Source: Bacillus sp. ISL-55
GTDB lineage: Bacteria; Bacillota; Bacilli; Bacillales; Cytobacillaceae
DNA length: 39,879 bases
Direction: 5' to 3'
Assembly: GCF_018613155.1 (NCBI RefSeq)
Contig: NZ_JAGGQU010000006.1
Coordinates: forward strand, 1 to 39,879
This document shows, piece after piece, positions 25,100 through 34,282 of this stretch. Under the pieces are notes generated by a model, which saw only the letters and a program-made list of their open reading frames with translations, did not search any database and was not told where the DNA came from. How positions within the stretch are numbered: position 1 is the first letter of the stretch; every line of letters begins with the position of its first letter. The position numbers and the translations under genes were made by a program.

Positions 25100-25856
25100 T
25101 TGCGCTCCCTCCCAGGTAAGCCTTGATGACAGCGGGGTCATTCTGGATTTCTTCAGCAGTACCCTCTGCGATTTTCTCCCCGTAGTTGAGAACCATGATT
25201 TTATCAGCCAGTTTCATGATCATTTGCATTTTGTGTTCTATCAGACAGACAGTGATCCCGATATCAACCATTCTTTTCATTAATTCTGCTAAACCCTCTG
25301 TCTCATCAGGATTGACACCAGCAGCAGGCTCATCAAGAAAAATAATTTCTGGATCTGTCGCCAGAGCCAGCGCGAAGGCTGTCCGTTTCTTTTCTTCCTG
25401 AGTCAGGCTGCCAACCAATTTTCCGGAAACCTTTTCTAACCCGGTAAATCGAATCACTTCGTGCGCTTTTTCATGACATAGGTCTTCTTCTCTTTTCAAC
25501 CTCTTTGTTCTTAAAACAGCATCTAGCAAATTGGACTTTGTCCTCAATCTGTGTCCGACCACCACGTTGTCAAGCACAGTTGACTGTTCAAACAGATTGG
25601 TGGTTTGAAAGGTGCGGGCTATTCCCATTTCAGCTATTTTATTAGAAGGCATCCCGGTGATATCCTGACCTTTTAAAAAAATGCTGCCTGAACTCGGAGG
25701 GTGGAAGCCGCTGATTAAATTAAAAAACGTAGACTTACCGGCGCCATTAGGTCCGATGATGGCATTGATCTTCCCCTTTTCAATAGAAAAATCAACATTA
25801 TGAACGGCTGTTAAACCGCCAAATTTCTTCGTTAAATTCTTTGTTTCAAGAAACAT
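25092..25856 (-). CDS. livG: LivG-type ABC ATPase with degenerate signature motif (254 aa)
   Basis: This is the second ATPase of the importer. Walker A GPNGAGKST (35-43) and Walker B IIFLDEPAAG (171-180) are intact, and the C-terminal LivG extension (CLIEHKMQMIMKLADKIMVLNYGEKIAEGT) is typical. In place of the LSGGQ/LSYGQ signature it has LTQEE (151-155), without the glycine that normally contacts ATP. It starts two bases after livM with a GGAGGG site, and overlaps livF by eight bases, so H-M-G-F is one translation-linked unit. Confidence 0.88.
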   Translation of the reverse strand: MFLETKNLTKKFGGLTAVHNVDFSIEKGKINAIIGPNGAGKSTFFNLISGFHPPSSGSIFLKGQDITGMPSNKIAEMGIARTFQTTNLFEQSTVLDNVVVGHRLRTKSNLLDAVLRTKRLKREEDLCHEKAHEVIRFTGLEKVSGKLVGSLTQEEKKRTAFALALATDPEIIFLDEPAAGVNPDETEGLAELMKRMVDIGITVCLIEHKMQMIMKLADKIMVLNYGEKIAEGTAEEIQNDPAVIKAYLGGSAIA

Positions 25857-25858
25857 CC

Positions 25859-26884
25859 TTATCCCTCCTTCACATGATTTTCTGCAGAGATTGAGTTATG
25901 TGAGAACACTTCGTCCAGTTGGGCTTTTGCATTCTTTTTTTCCGTGCGTTTTGCATTCCATCCAGCAATCGATCCTGCAATTCCTCGGGGGTAAAAGATC
26001 ACCAGCAATGTAAGAATCGGACCGAATATAAGCATGCGGTAATCCTGGAGAAATTGCAGCTGCTGTGAAATCCATACGACCAAAATAGTTCCCACAATTG
26101 GACCTGAAAGCGTGCCGATTCCGCCAATCAGCAGATATGTCAGCAAATCAAAAGTGATGACGATGTTGCCAATATCAGGACCGATGAAGCGGATGAAAGA
26201 GGCGTAAAGTGCTCCTGATAAGCCGGCAAAAAAAGTTGAGAGTACGAATACTTCTAGTTTATTTTTCATTGTCGATATACCGATTGTTTGTGCGAGCTCC
26301 TCACTATTGCGGATCGCAATGTAAGTCCTTCCGGTCAGGGAATGGACGATACGATAAACAATGAGAATGACAACTAGCAGAATCGTAAGGACTAGGTAAT
26401 ATTGTGATAATGGTGTTTCGAAGGAAATTGGCCCGATATTTCCTGGTGCTGGTATTCCGATAAGACCGCGGACTCCTTCTGTTAAGCTGTCCCACTTATC
26501 GATGACAAGGTAAAGGATATACCCTACGCAAAGCGTATAAATGGCAAAGAAGTGCTCTTTTGTCCTTAGAGCAATCAGGCCAACCAAAAATCCAAGAATG
26601 CTTGTGATCATCAGGGCAAGAACAAAAGCCAGCCAGAAATTCATCTGCGCTTTTACTGTTAAAAGCCCTAAGGAATAGGCACCAACCGCAAAGAATCCCG
26701 CATGCGCCAATGACAGATACCCTGTATACCCAGCCAAAAGATTAAGCCCGTAAACACCAATCATCCAGATAAAAGAAAGAGTCATAATATGGATGAAATA
26801 GTCATTTTGCGCTACAAATGGAAAGACGATGGCAAAAAGCACAAGGGCCAGAATGATATTCCGTTTATTGATAATCTTCGCCAC
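25859..26884 (-). CDS. livM: LivM-type ABC permease (341 aa)
   Basis: This membrane subunit of the branched-chain-type importer has about ten hydrophobic segments. The family motif GLNLLAGYTGYLSLAHAGFFAVGAYSLGLLT lies near residues 46-76. A cytoplasmic coupling region lies near the middle (TGRTYIAIRNSEELAQTIGI) and a charged tail at the C-terminus. The start is GTG at 26884, overlapping the livH stop by one base (TAGTG), with GGGGGG just upstream inside livH. Substrate choice is mainly set by the binding protein. Confidence 0.88.
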   Translation of the reverse strand: MAKIINKRNIILALVLFAIVFPFVAQNDYFIHIMTLSFIWMIGVYGLNLLAGYTGYLSLAHAGFFAVGAYSLGLLTVKAQMNFWLAFVLALMITSILGFLVGLIALRTKEHFFAIYTLCVGYILYLVIDKWDSLTEGVRGLIGIPAPGNIGPISFETPLSQYYLVLTILLVVILIVYRIVHSLTGRTYIAIRNSEELAQTIGISTMKNKLEVFVLSTFFAGLSGALYASFIRFIGPDIGNIVITFDLLTYLLIGGIGTLSGPIVGTILVVWISQQLQFLQDYRMLIFGPILTLLVIFYPRGIAGSIAGWNAKRTEKKNAKAQLDEVFSHNSISAENHVKEG

Positions 26885-27747
26885 TAGTGTCCCCCCTTTG
26901 CAAAGAGACCTGTTGGTTTTACCGAAAGAATGACAACCAGCAGGACGAACGCGATGATATCTTTATAATCGTTTGATATATATGTTGCACCAAGGCTTTC
27001 GCTGAAGCCTAAAATGTAACCGCCGATGATGGCTCCTGGAATGCTGCCCATGCCTCCAAGAATGATGATGACAAACGCTTTTAGGATGACGAGCTGTCCC
27101 ATGCCTGGAAAAACGAGATTGATCGGCGCAGCCAGAGAGCTGGCGATCGCCGCCAGTCCTCCGGAAATCAGGAACGTCAGCATCGCGACCCGGTTCGTAT
27201 TGATTCCTACAAGGTTCGCTCCATCTCGGTCCTGTGACATAGCGATGATGGATGCCCCCGTATACGTCTTTTTCAGGAAAAGGTAAAGCAGCACCATGAC
27301 GGCAATTGCCGCAATGATGATTAGCAGTCTTTGCATAGTAAAGGTCAAACCGAATAACTGTACGACCTGGCCATATGGCGTGGGCATTGTTTGGTAGTCA
27401 GCTCCCCAGACATATTGGGCAAAAGCTTCCAGGAACAACAGGATTCCAATTGCCGCAATCTTGTCGTGGATCGGCGGGGCGTGCCGTAAAGGGTAAAAAA
27501 CCAACCGTTCCATCAGTACGCCTATAAGTCCTACAACGATGATAGAAACAAGAATCGCCAGCCAATAATGAAGACCGTACTGTACCATCATCATCAAGGT
27601 GATATAGCCCCCCATCATATACAGGGCACCATGTGCGAAATTGGGGATGTGAAGGATACCGTAAACTAGAGTCAGTCCAAGGGCCACCAGTGCATATACA
27701 CTTCCGATCGTAAGACCATTGAACAGCTGCTGAACCAAAATCTCCAT
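26884..27747 (-). CDS. livH: LivH-type ABC permease (287 aa)
   Basis: This is the second membrane subunit, with about eight hydrophobic segments. The family opening LFNGLTIGSVYALVALGLTLVYGILHIPNFAHG is present from about residue 8, and the late motif AFVIIILGGMGSIPGAIIGGYILG is complete. ATG at 27747 is six bases behind AAGGAGG; a TTG three bases earlier is too near. It follows the acyl-CoA ligase gene after about 45 bases with no terminator between, so the importer is probably transcribed with the catabolic genes. Confidence 0.88.
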   Translation of the reverse strand: MEILVQQLFNGLTIGSVYALVALGLTLVYGILHIPNFAHGALYMMGGYITLMMMVQYGLHYWLAILVSIIVVGLIGVLMERLVFYPLRHAPPIHDKIAAIGILLFLEAFAQYVWGADYQTMPTPYGQVVQLFGLTFTMQRLLIIIAAIAVMVLLYLFLKKTYTGASIIAMSQDRDGANLVGINTNRVAMLTFLISGGLAAIASSLAAPINLVFPGMGQLVILKAFVIIILGGMGSIPGAIIGGYILGFSESLGATYISNDYKDIIAFVLLVVILSVKPTGLFAKGGH

Positions 27748-27792
27748 CAAGATCCTCCTTAAAATTTGATAGCTGCCTTCGACGGAGTGCTT

Positions 27793-29472
27793 TTACCTTA
27801 CCTGCTTTTCAGCTTTTTCCCGTTCTTCCTCCTGTAATTTACGCCATAATATCTTGCCGCTGCTTGTCATTGGGAAGTGTGACCTGAACTCGACCTCCCG
27901 CGGATATTTGTAGGCTGCCATATGCTGTTTGGACCATTCGATGATTTCATCTTCACTTATTTCCCCTTCGTACCCTTCATTTAGAATCACGAAGGCCTTT
28001 ACAGATTCACCTCTTCTTGGATCTGGAATACCAACCACCACAGCCTGTTGTATGGCAGGGTGCTTGTAAAGATATGATTCTACTTCTGTAGGCCACACCT
28101 TATAACCTGAGGCGTTGATCATTCTTTTCACCCGGTCGACCATGAAGTAATAACCTTCTTCATCGAAGCGGCCAATGTCTCCTGTCCGGAAAAACTTTTT
28201 ACCGTCTATTTTAATGAACGAATTCCTGTTTTCGTCATCCCTGTTGTAATAGCCAACCATTACCTGCGGGCCATTTACAACGATTTCACCAATGTCTCCT
28301 GCACCAAGTTCTTTTCCTGTTGATGGTTCAATGACTCTTGCATCGACATCAAAGGACGGGATGCCAAGGCACTGCATTTTAGGCCTGTCAGGCGGGTTGA
28401 AGTGGGTCTGGGCAATGGTTTCTGAAAGTCCATATCCTTCCACAAACCTTAGACCTGTGAGATTGTACAGTTTTTCTCCAACAGCCTCAGGGAGTGCTGC
28501 ACCGCCGCCTGAAATAGAAGTTAACGTTGAGATATCCTCTGGTTTCAGTTTAGGATTAGCAAGGAAGTCAACAATCATTGTTGCGATCGCCACCCAGTGC
28601 GTGCATCCTTGCGATTGAATCAATTCAACTGCTGCCTCGCGGTTCCATCTTGTCATCAGTACCATTGTGCTGCCTGAATAGATCGGCATATGCATGCTGT
28701 GGACCATTCCGGTAACATGGAATAATGGCAGGGTAGTTAAATGAACTGCACTTGTGGTAGAACTCGACCAGTGATACGCACCGATGGTATTCGCCTGGAC
28801 GGTTCGGTTCGTATGCATACAGCCTTTTGGCAGCCCGGTTGTTCCAGAAGTATATGGAAGTACAACAAGGTCATCTGCCATGGTCGTATGCTTTCCAGGT
28901 TCATACTGTGCCGCGATCGCTTCCTTCCAGTGAAAGTGACCCGGCTGGTTGTAAACCTTTCTTGCTGCCTCTGTCTCCGGGGGCACTGTTCCGTAGAAAC
29001 TATCCCCTTTATAATCAGAATAAGCAGCAACTACCACATTATTTAATGGAGTTGTTCCTACGAGTGGCCCGACCTTGTCATAAAGCTCCTGTCCGACAAG
29101 CGCGGTATTGATTCCACAATCCTTGATGTAAAAGCTCAGCTCGTCTGCGGTCAGCATTGGATTGATAGGCACCACCACTGCATCTGCTCTCGAAATGGCA
29201 TAGAATCCAATCACGAATTGCGGTGAGTTCTGCATGAATAACAGGACTCTTTCTCCTTTTACAACACCCAGCTTTTGCTGAAGGAAGCCTGCCAGTGCGG
29301 TGACTTCTTCATCAAGCTCCTTATAGGAAATAGTATTGCCGTAATAGTAGATTGCGCTCTGGTCAGGATAACGGGCTGCACTGACTCTTAAATTTTCATA
29401 TAGTGATGTTTCTGGCAATTTCAGAGATTTAGAGATTTTCGGCCAATGCTCAAAATGTAGATTAGGCATCAT
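27793..29472 (-). CDS. Acyl-CoA synthetase / AMP-dependent ligase (559 aa)
   Basis: This cytosolic enzyme activates a carboxylic acid with ATP and CoA (ANL superfamily). The AMP-binding motif YTSGTTGLPKG lies near 207-217, the A5 region is GYGLSETIAQTHFNPP, the hinge region is RTGDIGRFDEEGYYFMVDRVKRMINASGYKVWP, and the catalytic lysine lies in SSGKILWRK near the C-terminus. Length and motifs fit medium/long-chain acyl-CoA ligases. It starts 17 bases after the HSL-type hydrolase gene, with AAGGAGGA upstream of two adjacent ATGs. It would supply the acyl-CoA for the dehydrogenases of this row. Confidence 0.85.
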   Translation of the reverse strand: MMPNLHFEHWPKISKSLKLPETSLYENLRVSAARYPDQSAIYYYGNTISYKELDEEVTALAGFLQQKLGVVKGERVLLFMQNSPQFVIGFYAISRADAVVVPINPMLTADELSFYIKDCGINTALVGQELYDKVGPLVGTTPLNNVVVAAYSDYKGDSFYGTVPPETEAARKVYNQPGHFHWKEAIAAQYEPGKHTTMADDLVVLPYTSGTTGLPKGCMHTNRTVQANTIGAYHWSSSTTSAVHLTTLPLFHVTGMVHSMHMPIYSGSTMVLMTRWNREAAVELIQSQGCTHWVAIATMIVDFLANPKLKPEDISTLTSISGGGAALPEAVGEKLYNLTGLRFVEGYGLSETIAQTHFNPPDRPKMQCLGIPSFDVDARVIEPSTGKELGAGDIGEIVVNGPQVMVGYYNRDDENRNSFIKIDGKKFFRTGDIGRFDEEGYYFMVDRVKRMINASGYKVWPTEVESYLYKHPAIQQAVVVGIPDPRRGESVKAFVILNEGYEGEISEDEIIEWSKQHMAAYKYPREVEFRSHFPMTSSGKILWRKLQEEEREKAEKQVR

Positions 29473-29489
29473 TTATTCCTCCTTATTTC

Positions 29490-30443
29490 CTACTCAACTG
29501 GTTTAAGAGAGCTTCTTTTCTTGAAGGCTTTTGCAGCATCCTTGATTGCTTTCTTTCCGTCCGGCAGAAACTCGGTCATTCCGAGGAATCCATGGAGCAT
29601 TCCAGGAACGCAGACATATTCTGTTTCTACACCGGCATTTTTCAATTTCAAGGCAAAGTGCTCACCGCCATCGCTTAGAGGATCAAGTTCTGCTGTCATA
29701 ATAAAAGCTGGCGGTAGCTTTGCAGTGACATCATCAGGAATCAGCATCGGTGCGGCCAGAGGATTTTGTGTATCAGCTGGTGTGTTCAGGTATTGTTCAC
29801 GAAACCAGTTCATTGTGGACTTCGTTAAATAGTAGCCTTCGCCGTATTTTTCGTAAGATGGTGTATATTCAAAGCCTGTAGATGGGTAAAACAGCATTTG
29901 GTAAGCAATCGACGGTGTCTGCCTTTCGACTGCAAGAAAGCTGACAACAGCTGCAAGATTTCCTCCTGCACTATCACCCGCGACAGCAATAAAGTTTTCA
30001 TCGATATTCAGCTCATGAGCGTTTTCAAAAACCCATTGAGCAGCTAGATATGAATCTTCTACTGCCACCGGGAATTTGCTTTCTGGTGCAAGACTGTAAT
30101 CAACAGAAACGACTATACATTCAGCTTCATTAGAAAATGTGTGGCAGAGAGCATCATGAGTTTCGATGTTGCCGATCACCCAGCCGCCTCCATGATAATA
30201 AACTACGGCTGGAAGCTTTGACTCTCCAGCTCCTTGAGGTGTATAGATCCTGATATCAATTTCTCCGTCAAATCCATTGATTTTCCGATCTTCCGTTTTT
30301 GCTAGTTTTTCAGCCCTGCTCATTTGTTTAGCAGATTGTTCAAATCCCTTTCTGGCTTCCTCCAATGGCAGCTGTTCCAGCGGCGGTACTGGGTTATTGG
30401 CAAATGCTTCGAGCAACGCTTTCACTTCAGGTTTTAATTGCAT
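29490..30443 (-). CDS. Alpha/beta hydrolase, hormone-sensitive-lipase family (317 aa)
   Basis: This is a soluble carboxylesterase of the HSL/family IV type. The oxyanion motif HGGGW is at 84-88, the nucleophile motif GDSAGG at 156-161 (Ser158), and the other triad residues are Asp254 (DPLSDGG) and His284 (LHGF). Such enzymes cleave esters of short and medium acyl chains. Inside this row it may free the acid or hydroxy acid from an ester or lactone before the CoA ligase acts; that is inference. ATG follows AAAGGAGGA, and a CRE-like site lies 18 bases further upstream. Confidence 0.85.
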   Translation of the reverse strand: MQLKPEVKALLEAFANNPVPPLEQLPLEEARKGFEQSAKQMSRAEKLAKTEDRKINGFDGEIDIRIYTPQGAGESKLPAVVYYHGGGWVIGNIETHDALCHTFSNEAECIVVSVDYSLAPESKFPVAVEDSYLAAQWVFENAHELNIDENFIAVAGDSAGGNLAAVVSFLAVERQTPSIAYQMLFYPSTGFEYTPSYEKYGEGYYLTKSTMNWFREQYLNTPADTQNPLAAPMLIPDDVTAKLPPAFIMTAELDPLSDGGEHFALKLKNAGVETEYVCVPGMLHGFLGMTEFLPDGKKAIKDAAKAFKKRSSLKPVE

Positions 30444-30460
30444 ATACTCTCCTCCTTTTA

Positions 30461-30474
30461 TGTAAACGCTATCA
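30461..30474. promoter_or_regulatory. CRE-like catabolite site
   Basis: TGTAAACGCTATCA agrees with the CcpA-binding consensus TGWAANCGNTNWCA at all fixed positions. It lies in the short gap between the ComB-like gene stop and the hydrolase ribosome site, where it could act as a roadblock in the operon. Confidence 0.65.
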
Positions 30475-30476
30475 TT

Positions 30477-31205
30477 TTATACTGCGATAATCCGTTTTTT
30501 ATCTATAAGCTTAGGAACCTTATTAAATATATTTTGCTGGGAAACGAACTCAATTTCCCTGTCAAAGCCATGTTTGCTCAGCATCCGGCCGACTCGGGAA
30601 GCTTTTAAAATATGATCACTGTTTTGATTGTGCCCATGGTAGAAACTATACGCAGCATAAGCTGAGTCAGTTAGAAAGAATTCGTCGCTCAATTGCTTGA
30701 TGAGACAGTCAATGAAGCAGCCGGCTCCCTGGAAGTCTTCGACATTGAATTCATTGGAAGAACCCGAGCATACAACCACGATCGTCTCACCCTGATATTC
30801 TTTTAAAATATGATTGGCGACTGCCTGGCAGTTCAGTAGCGAAGCAGCATAAACCGCATTCGCACCGGCGGAGTTTTTGAGAGCAACTGTTCCATTAGTG
30901 GTAGAAAGAATGACAGACTTCCCTCCAATCTTCTCTTTCAATTCTAGAGGATTTGGCGATAGAAACCCGTCGATTGTTTTGCCTTGATACTCTCCAACGA
31001 GGACGATACTGTCATTTTCCCTGCCGGCAGCTTCCTGTTCCGCAGCCTTTCCATCCAGGACAGGGATTACTTCTTTCGCGCCGAACTCAAGTGCTGAAGC
31101 AATAGTGGAAGTAGCCAGCAGAACATCGAAAACAACAGCGATTTTGTTGTCGGCCATTTTCTGTTTATCAATGTCCTCTTTTTTTAGCAAAAGGTGGACC
31201 TTCAT
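30477..31205 (-). CDS. 2-phosphosulfolactate phosphatase (ComB) family protein (242 aa)
   Basis: The protein matches the ComB family of magnesium-dependent phosphatases: KIAVVFDVLLATSTIASALEFGA (about 22-44), LVGEYQGKTIDGF, then LSTTNGTVAL, and VVCSGSSNEFNVEDFQGAGCF. ComB makes sulfolactate in archaeal coenzyme M synthesis, and a relative (YitC) belongs to the sulfolactate route of Bacillus spores. No phosphosulfolactate synthase lies nearby; instead the neighbours are a kinase-like gene (21 bases upstream) and a hydrolase. It may act on a phosphorylated intermediate made by that kinase; this is inference. Confidence 0.8.
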   Translation of the reverse strand: MKVHLLLKKEDIDKQKMADNKIAVVFDVLLATSTIASALEFGAKEVIPVLDGKAAEQEAAGRENDSIVLVGEYQGKTIDGFLSPNPLELKEKIGGKSVILSTTNGTVALKNSAGANAVYAASLLNCQAVANHILKEYQGETIVVVCSGSSNEFNVEDFQGAGCFIDCLIKQLSDEFFLTDSAYAAYSFYHGHNQNSDHILKASRVGRMLSKHGFDREIEFVSQQNIFNKVPKLIDKKRIIAV

Positions 31206-31225
31206 CTTCCTTCATCCCCTTTCTG

Positions 31226-32281
31226 TCATTTTTTTTCTGCGGTGTAAAGGGCATATTGGATCAGGCTGCTGACAAACCTGTCAAGGTGCGCAAACCGGGG
31301 ATCCTTCGTCTGTCCCTGTTTCCATCTGTAATAGATTTGCTGACAAATGACTGCAAGCTTGAAATAAGCAAATGTTTGATAAAAATTCATGTTAGCCAGA
31401 TCTCTGCCGCTTTTTCTTGCGTATTGCTCCATAAATTCATCACGAGTCATGAAACCGGGGGTCACCGTAACAGGCGGTTTACCCATCCCTTTTTTCAAAA
31501 GGTCAGAATCGTCAGGTTGTATCCAGTAGCTCATCGCAACACCCAAATCGGCAAGCGGATCACCTACAGTTGTCATCTCCCAGTCGAATAATCCAACCAT
31601 TTCGGTCATTTCCTCATTGAACATGGCATTATTCAATTTGTAATCATAATGGATAATTGCCGGCGTTTCAGATTCAGACACATTCTTCAGCATCCATTGC
31701 TTTAACTGCTCAACGCCTTGGACGATATCCGTTTCCGCCCGCTCATACCGGCGAATCCACCCTATCACCTGTCTTTCCATGAAGCCTTCTGGTTTTGTCA
31801 TTTCCGTAAGCCTTGTTTTTGTATAATCAATGCTGTGCAGCTCGACAAGGTGGTTGACCATCGTTTCTGACAGACTCCTACCTATCTCTCGGTCTGGCGT
31901 CATGCCTTCAGGGAAATCGGTGTCAAGGACAATGCCGCGCTTCCTTTCCATCACAAAAAATGGACTGCCGATCACACTTTCATCTGCAAACAGATAAGGT
32001 TTAGGAGCAGCTGCGAAATGAGGGCTGATCTCTTTCAGGATTTTATATTCCCTTTCCATATCATGCGCTTTTGGTGCTACAGGACCAAGAGGGGGACGCC
32101 GCAGGACCGCTTCCCACTCTCCCATCTTGAGCTGATACGTTAAATTCGATTTTCCAAAACTGAATTGTTCAATCGTCAGGTTTTCATCTGGAAGATCCGG
32201 CAGTTGCTCCCTCAGGTATTGTTCAATAGTGGTAGTATCCAGTTCTTCCCCTTGCCTGATTGGAATCGTATCAGAAGCCAT
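31226..32281 (-). CDS. APH-type phosphotransferase, ACAD10/LvaA-like (351 aa)
   Basis: This is a kinase-fold protein of the aminoglycoside phosphotransferase superfamily, in the subgroup related to the kinase domain of ACAD10/11 and to LvaA. The catalytic loop HYDYKLNNAMF has Asp213 and Asn218, and the metal motif is LFDWEMTTVGDPLADLG with Asp233. The N-terminal lobe has FSFGKSNLTYQL and an ATP-anchoring EAVLRRPP. LvaA-type enzymes phosphorylate the hydroxyl of hydroxyacyl-CoAs. It is not expected to give aminoglycoside resistance. ATG at 32281 is ten bases from AGGAGGA; the ATG at 32290 is one base away. The thiolase and ComB-like genes flank it. Confidence 0.85.
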   Translation of the reverse strand: MASDTIPIRQGEELDTTTIEQYLREQLPDLPDENLTIEQFSFGKSNLTYQLKMGEWEAVLRRPPLGPVAPKAHDMEREYKILKEISPHFAAAPKPYLFADESVIGSPFFVMERKRGIVLDTDFPEGMTPDREIGRSLSETMVNHLVELHSIDYTKTRLTEMTKPEGFMERQVIGWIRRYERAETDIVQGVEQLKQWMLKNVSESETPAIIHYDYKLNNAMFNEEMTEMVGLFDWEMTTVGDPLADLGVAMSYWIQPDDSDLLKKGMGKPPVTVTPGFMTRDEFMEQYARKSGRDLANMNFYQTFAYFKLAVICQQIYYRWKQGQTKDPRFAHLDRFVSSLIQYALYTAEKK

Positions 32282-32310
32282 AAGTACCATTCCTCCTTTT
32301 AGGTGAATAT

Positions 32311-33480
32311 TTATTCTCGTTCAATGATAGTGGCGATTCCCTGGCCGCCGCCGATGCATGCAGTGACAAGGGCGTACCGTCCGCCTCTCCGCTCAAGCTC
32401 ATAAACTGCTTTCGTGATCAGGATTGCTCCTGTTGCTCCTAATGGATGTCCATGGGCAATCGCCCCGCCATTGACATTGACTTTGGCTTTATCCATTTTC
32501 AGCTCTCGGTCACAGGCAATCACTTGTGCAGCAAATGCTTCGTTAATTTCGATGATGTCCATGTCATCAAGAGTCAAACCAGACCTTTCAAGCACCTTTC
32601 TGACTGCAGGTACCGGACCGATGCCCATAATGTTTGGATTCACTCCGGCTACTGCCTGCTCCCTTACTACTGCCATTGGCTTCACACCTAACTCCTGTGC
32701 TTTTTCCCTTGACATGACAATAAGAGCTGCCGCTGCATCATTCAGGCCCGAACTGCTTCCGGCTGTGACCGTCCCATTCGGTATAAAAGCTGGCTTGAGT
32801 TGGGCCAGGGCTTCCAAAGTCGTTTCTGGTCGTGGATGCTCATCCTTATCAAAAAGGACCGGTGTCCCTTTTCGGACAGGAATCGTGATGGGTAGGATTT
32901 GCTCATTAAACCGGCCTTCCGCCATCGCTGCTGACATTTTTTGTTGGCTCTCCAGCGCGAATTCATCCTGTTCTTCTCTGCTGATTGCATACTTGGTTAC
33001 TAGATTTTCAGCTGTGATTCCCATTGGCGGGTCACCGATTTCTTTCGGTGACAGCTGGGACTTCCTGAAACTTGGAGGCACAGGACTGTAAGGTCTTTCT
33101 GGTTTATCCATTAAATAAGGTGCCCTGCTCATGCTCTCGATCCCTCCAGCAACATAGACATCACCAACACTCGCCTTTATTGCCTGGGCCGCGAGATTGA
33201 GAGCATTAATTCCCGACCCGCACTGGCGGTCGATCGTCAGGCCGGGCAATTCTAGGGAAAGTCCTGTTTGCAGCGCTGTGAGTCGGGCAATGTTCCCGCC
33301 GCCGCTGATGACATTCCCCATGATGACATCCTCGATCATTTCAGGCTGTAAGTTTGCCCTCCTGATTGCTTCCTTGATTACCTCTGCCCCGAAGACATGA
33401 GCAGGTACTGAAGCAAGAGCTCCTCCCTGCCTGCCGATTGCTGTCCTGACTGCAGATACGATCACTGCATCTCTGTTCAT
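32311..33480 (-). CDS. Thiolase / acetyl-CoA acetyltransferase (389 aa)
   Basis: This cytosolic thiolase cleaves 3-oxoacyl-CoA with CoA (or condenses two acyl-CoAs). The nucleophile Cys87 lies in [11 protein letters not shown], the His345 motif is [14 protein letters not shown], and Cys375 lies in CIGGGQG. The length is standard. It starts after GGAGGCAG and follows the SDR gene by 15 bases. It provides the final step of a beta-oxidation-like spiral in this row; the chain length it accepts is not known. Confidence 0.9.
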   Translation of the reverse strand: MNRDAVIVSAVRTAIGRQGGALASVPAHVFGAEVIKEAIRRANLQPEMIEDVIMGNVISGGGNIARLTALQTGLSLELPGLTIDRQCGSGINALNLAAQAIKASVGDVYVAGGIESMSRAPYLMDKPERPYSPVPPSFRKSQLSPKEIGDPPMGITAENLVTKYAISREEQDEFALESQQKMSAAMAEGRFNEQILPITIPVRKGTPVLFDKDEHPRPETTLEALAQLKPAFIPNGTVTAGSSSGLNDAAAALIVMSREKAQELGVKPMAVVREQAVAGVNPNIMGIGPVPAVRKVLERSGLTLDDMDIIEINEAFAAQVIACDRELKMDKAKVNVNGGAIAHGHPLGATGAILITKAVYELERRGGRYALVTACIGGGQGIATIIERE

Positions 33481-33495
33481 GGATCCTGCCTCCTT

Positions 33496-34269
33496 TTACA
33501 GTACATGTGTTCCGCCATCGACTACCACTACATCACCGGTAATATAATCCGATGCTGATGCTGCCAGGAATACTGCGACACCCTTAAGATCCGTATCAGA
33601 ACCAAATTTCCTTAATGGAGTTCCTTCAAGAATGGCCTGCCCGCCTTTTTCAAGCAGACCCTTTGACATCTTTGTCGGGAAAAAACCTGGTGCAATGGCA
33701 TTGACGTAAATGCCGCGCGGCCCCCATTTTGCTGCCAGATCCTTTGTAAAAGTAATGACAGCCCCCTTGCTTGCGTTATATCCAATGGCATCCATAACTT
33801 TAGGATTGGAACCCTTCAGCCCCGCAACTGAAGCGATATTGATGATTTTTCCTGATCCTTGCTCAAGCATGACCCTGCCAGCAGCCTGAGACATGAGGAA
33901 CGTTCCTGTCACATTGACATTCAAAACCTTTTGCCATGCTTCAAGCGGCATTTCTTCCGCGGGTGCGCCCCAGGAGGCTCCGCTGTTATTGACAAGGATA
34001 TCAATCCTGCCGAATCTCTCAACGGTCTGTTCTACCACATTTTTCACATCTTCGGGGTTGGTGATGTCACATTTCAAAGCCAGGGATTCAACTCCGATCT
34101 CCTTCAGCTTCCCGCTGACTTCTTCACAGGCGTCTACTCGCCGTGAGCAAACCACGACATTGGCACCCGCTTCTGCGAAACCAATCGCGATTTGTTCTCC
34201 AAGTCCTCGTCCTCCGCCAGTGACAATCGCTACTTTTCCTTTTAGTGAAAACAGTTCTGATACATGCAT
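33496..34269 (-). CDS. SDR family oxidoreductase (257 aa)
   Basis: This classical short-chain dehydrogenase has the cofactor motif TGGGRGLG (17-24), NNSG at 94-97, and the catalytic Ser147, Tyr164 and Lys168 in NIASVAG and GYNASKG. Arg43-Arg44 after the second strand suggests NADP(H). It would oxidise or reduce a hydroxy/oxo group of an acyl-CoA; in an Lva-like scheme it would correspond to the 4-oxoacyl-CoA reductase, which is inference. It starts with AGGAGGAA, 13 bases after the dehydrogenase gene. Confidence 0.85.
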   Translation of the reverse strand: MHVSELFSLKGKVAIVTGGGRGLGEQIAIGFAEAGANVVVCSRRVDACEEVSGKLKEIGVESLALKCDITNPEDVKNVVEQTVERFGRIDILVNNSGASWGAPAEEMPLEAWQKVLNVNVTGTFLMSQAAGRVMLEQGSGKIINIASVAGLKGSNPKVMDAIGYNASKGAVITFTKDLAAKWGPRGIYVNAIAPGFFPTKMSKGLLEKGGQAILEGTPLRKFGSDTDLKGVAVFLAASASDYITGDVVVVDGGTHVL

Positions 34270-34282
34270 AGATGTTTCCTCC

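Noticed and set aside
31226-32281. Aminoglycoside resistance gene
   Set aside because: The kinase fold is shared, but the sequence fits the ACAD10/LvaA-type phosphotransferases and it sits within an acyl-CoA operon.
32414-33091. 225-residue plus-strand open frame
   Set aside because: It is antisense to the thiolase gene, whose catalytic residues are intact; it is a GC-related shadow frame.
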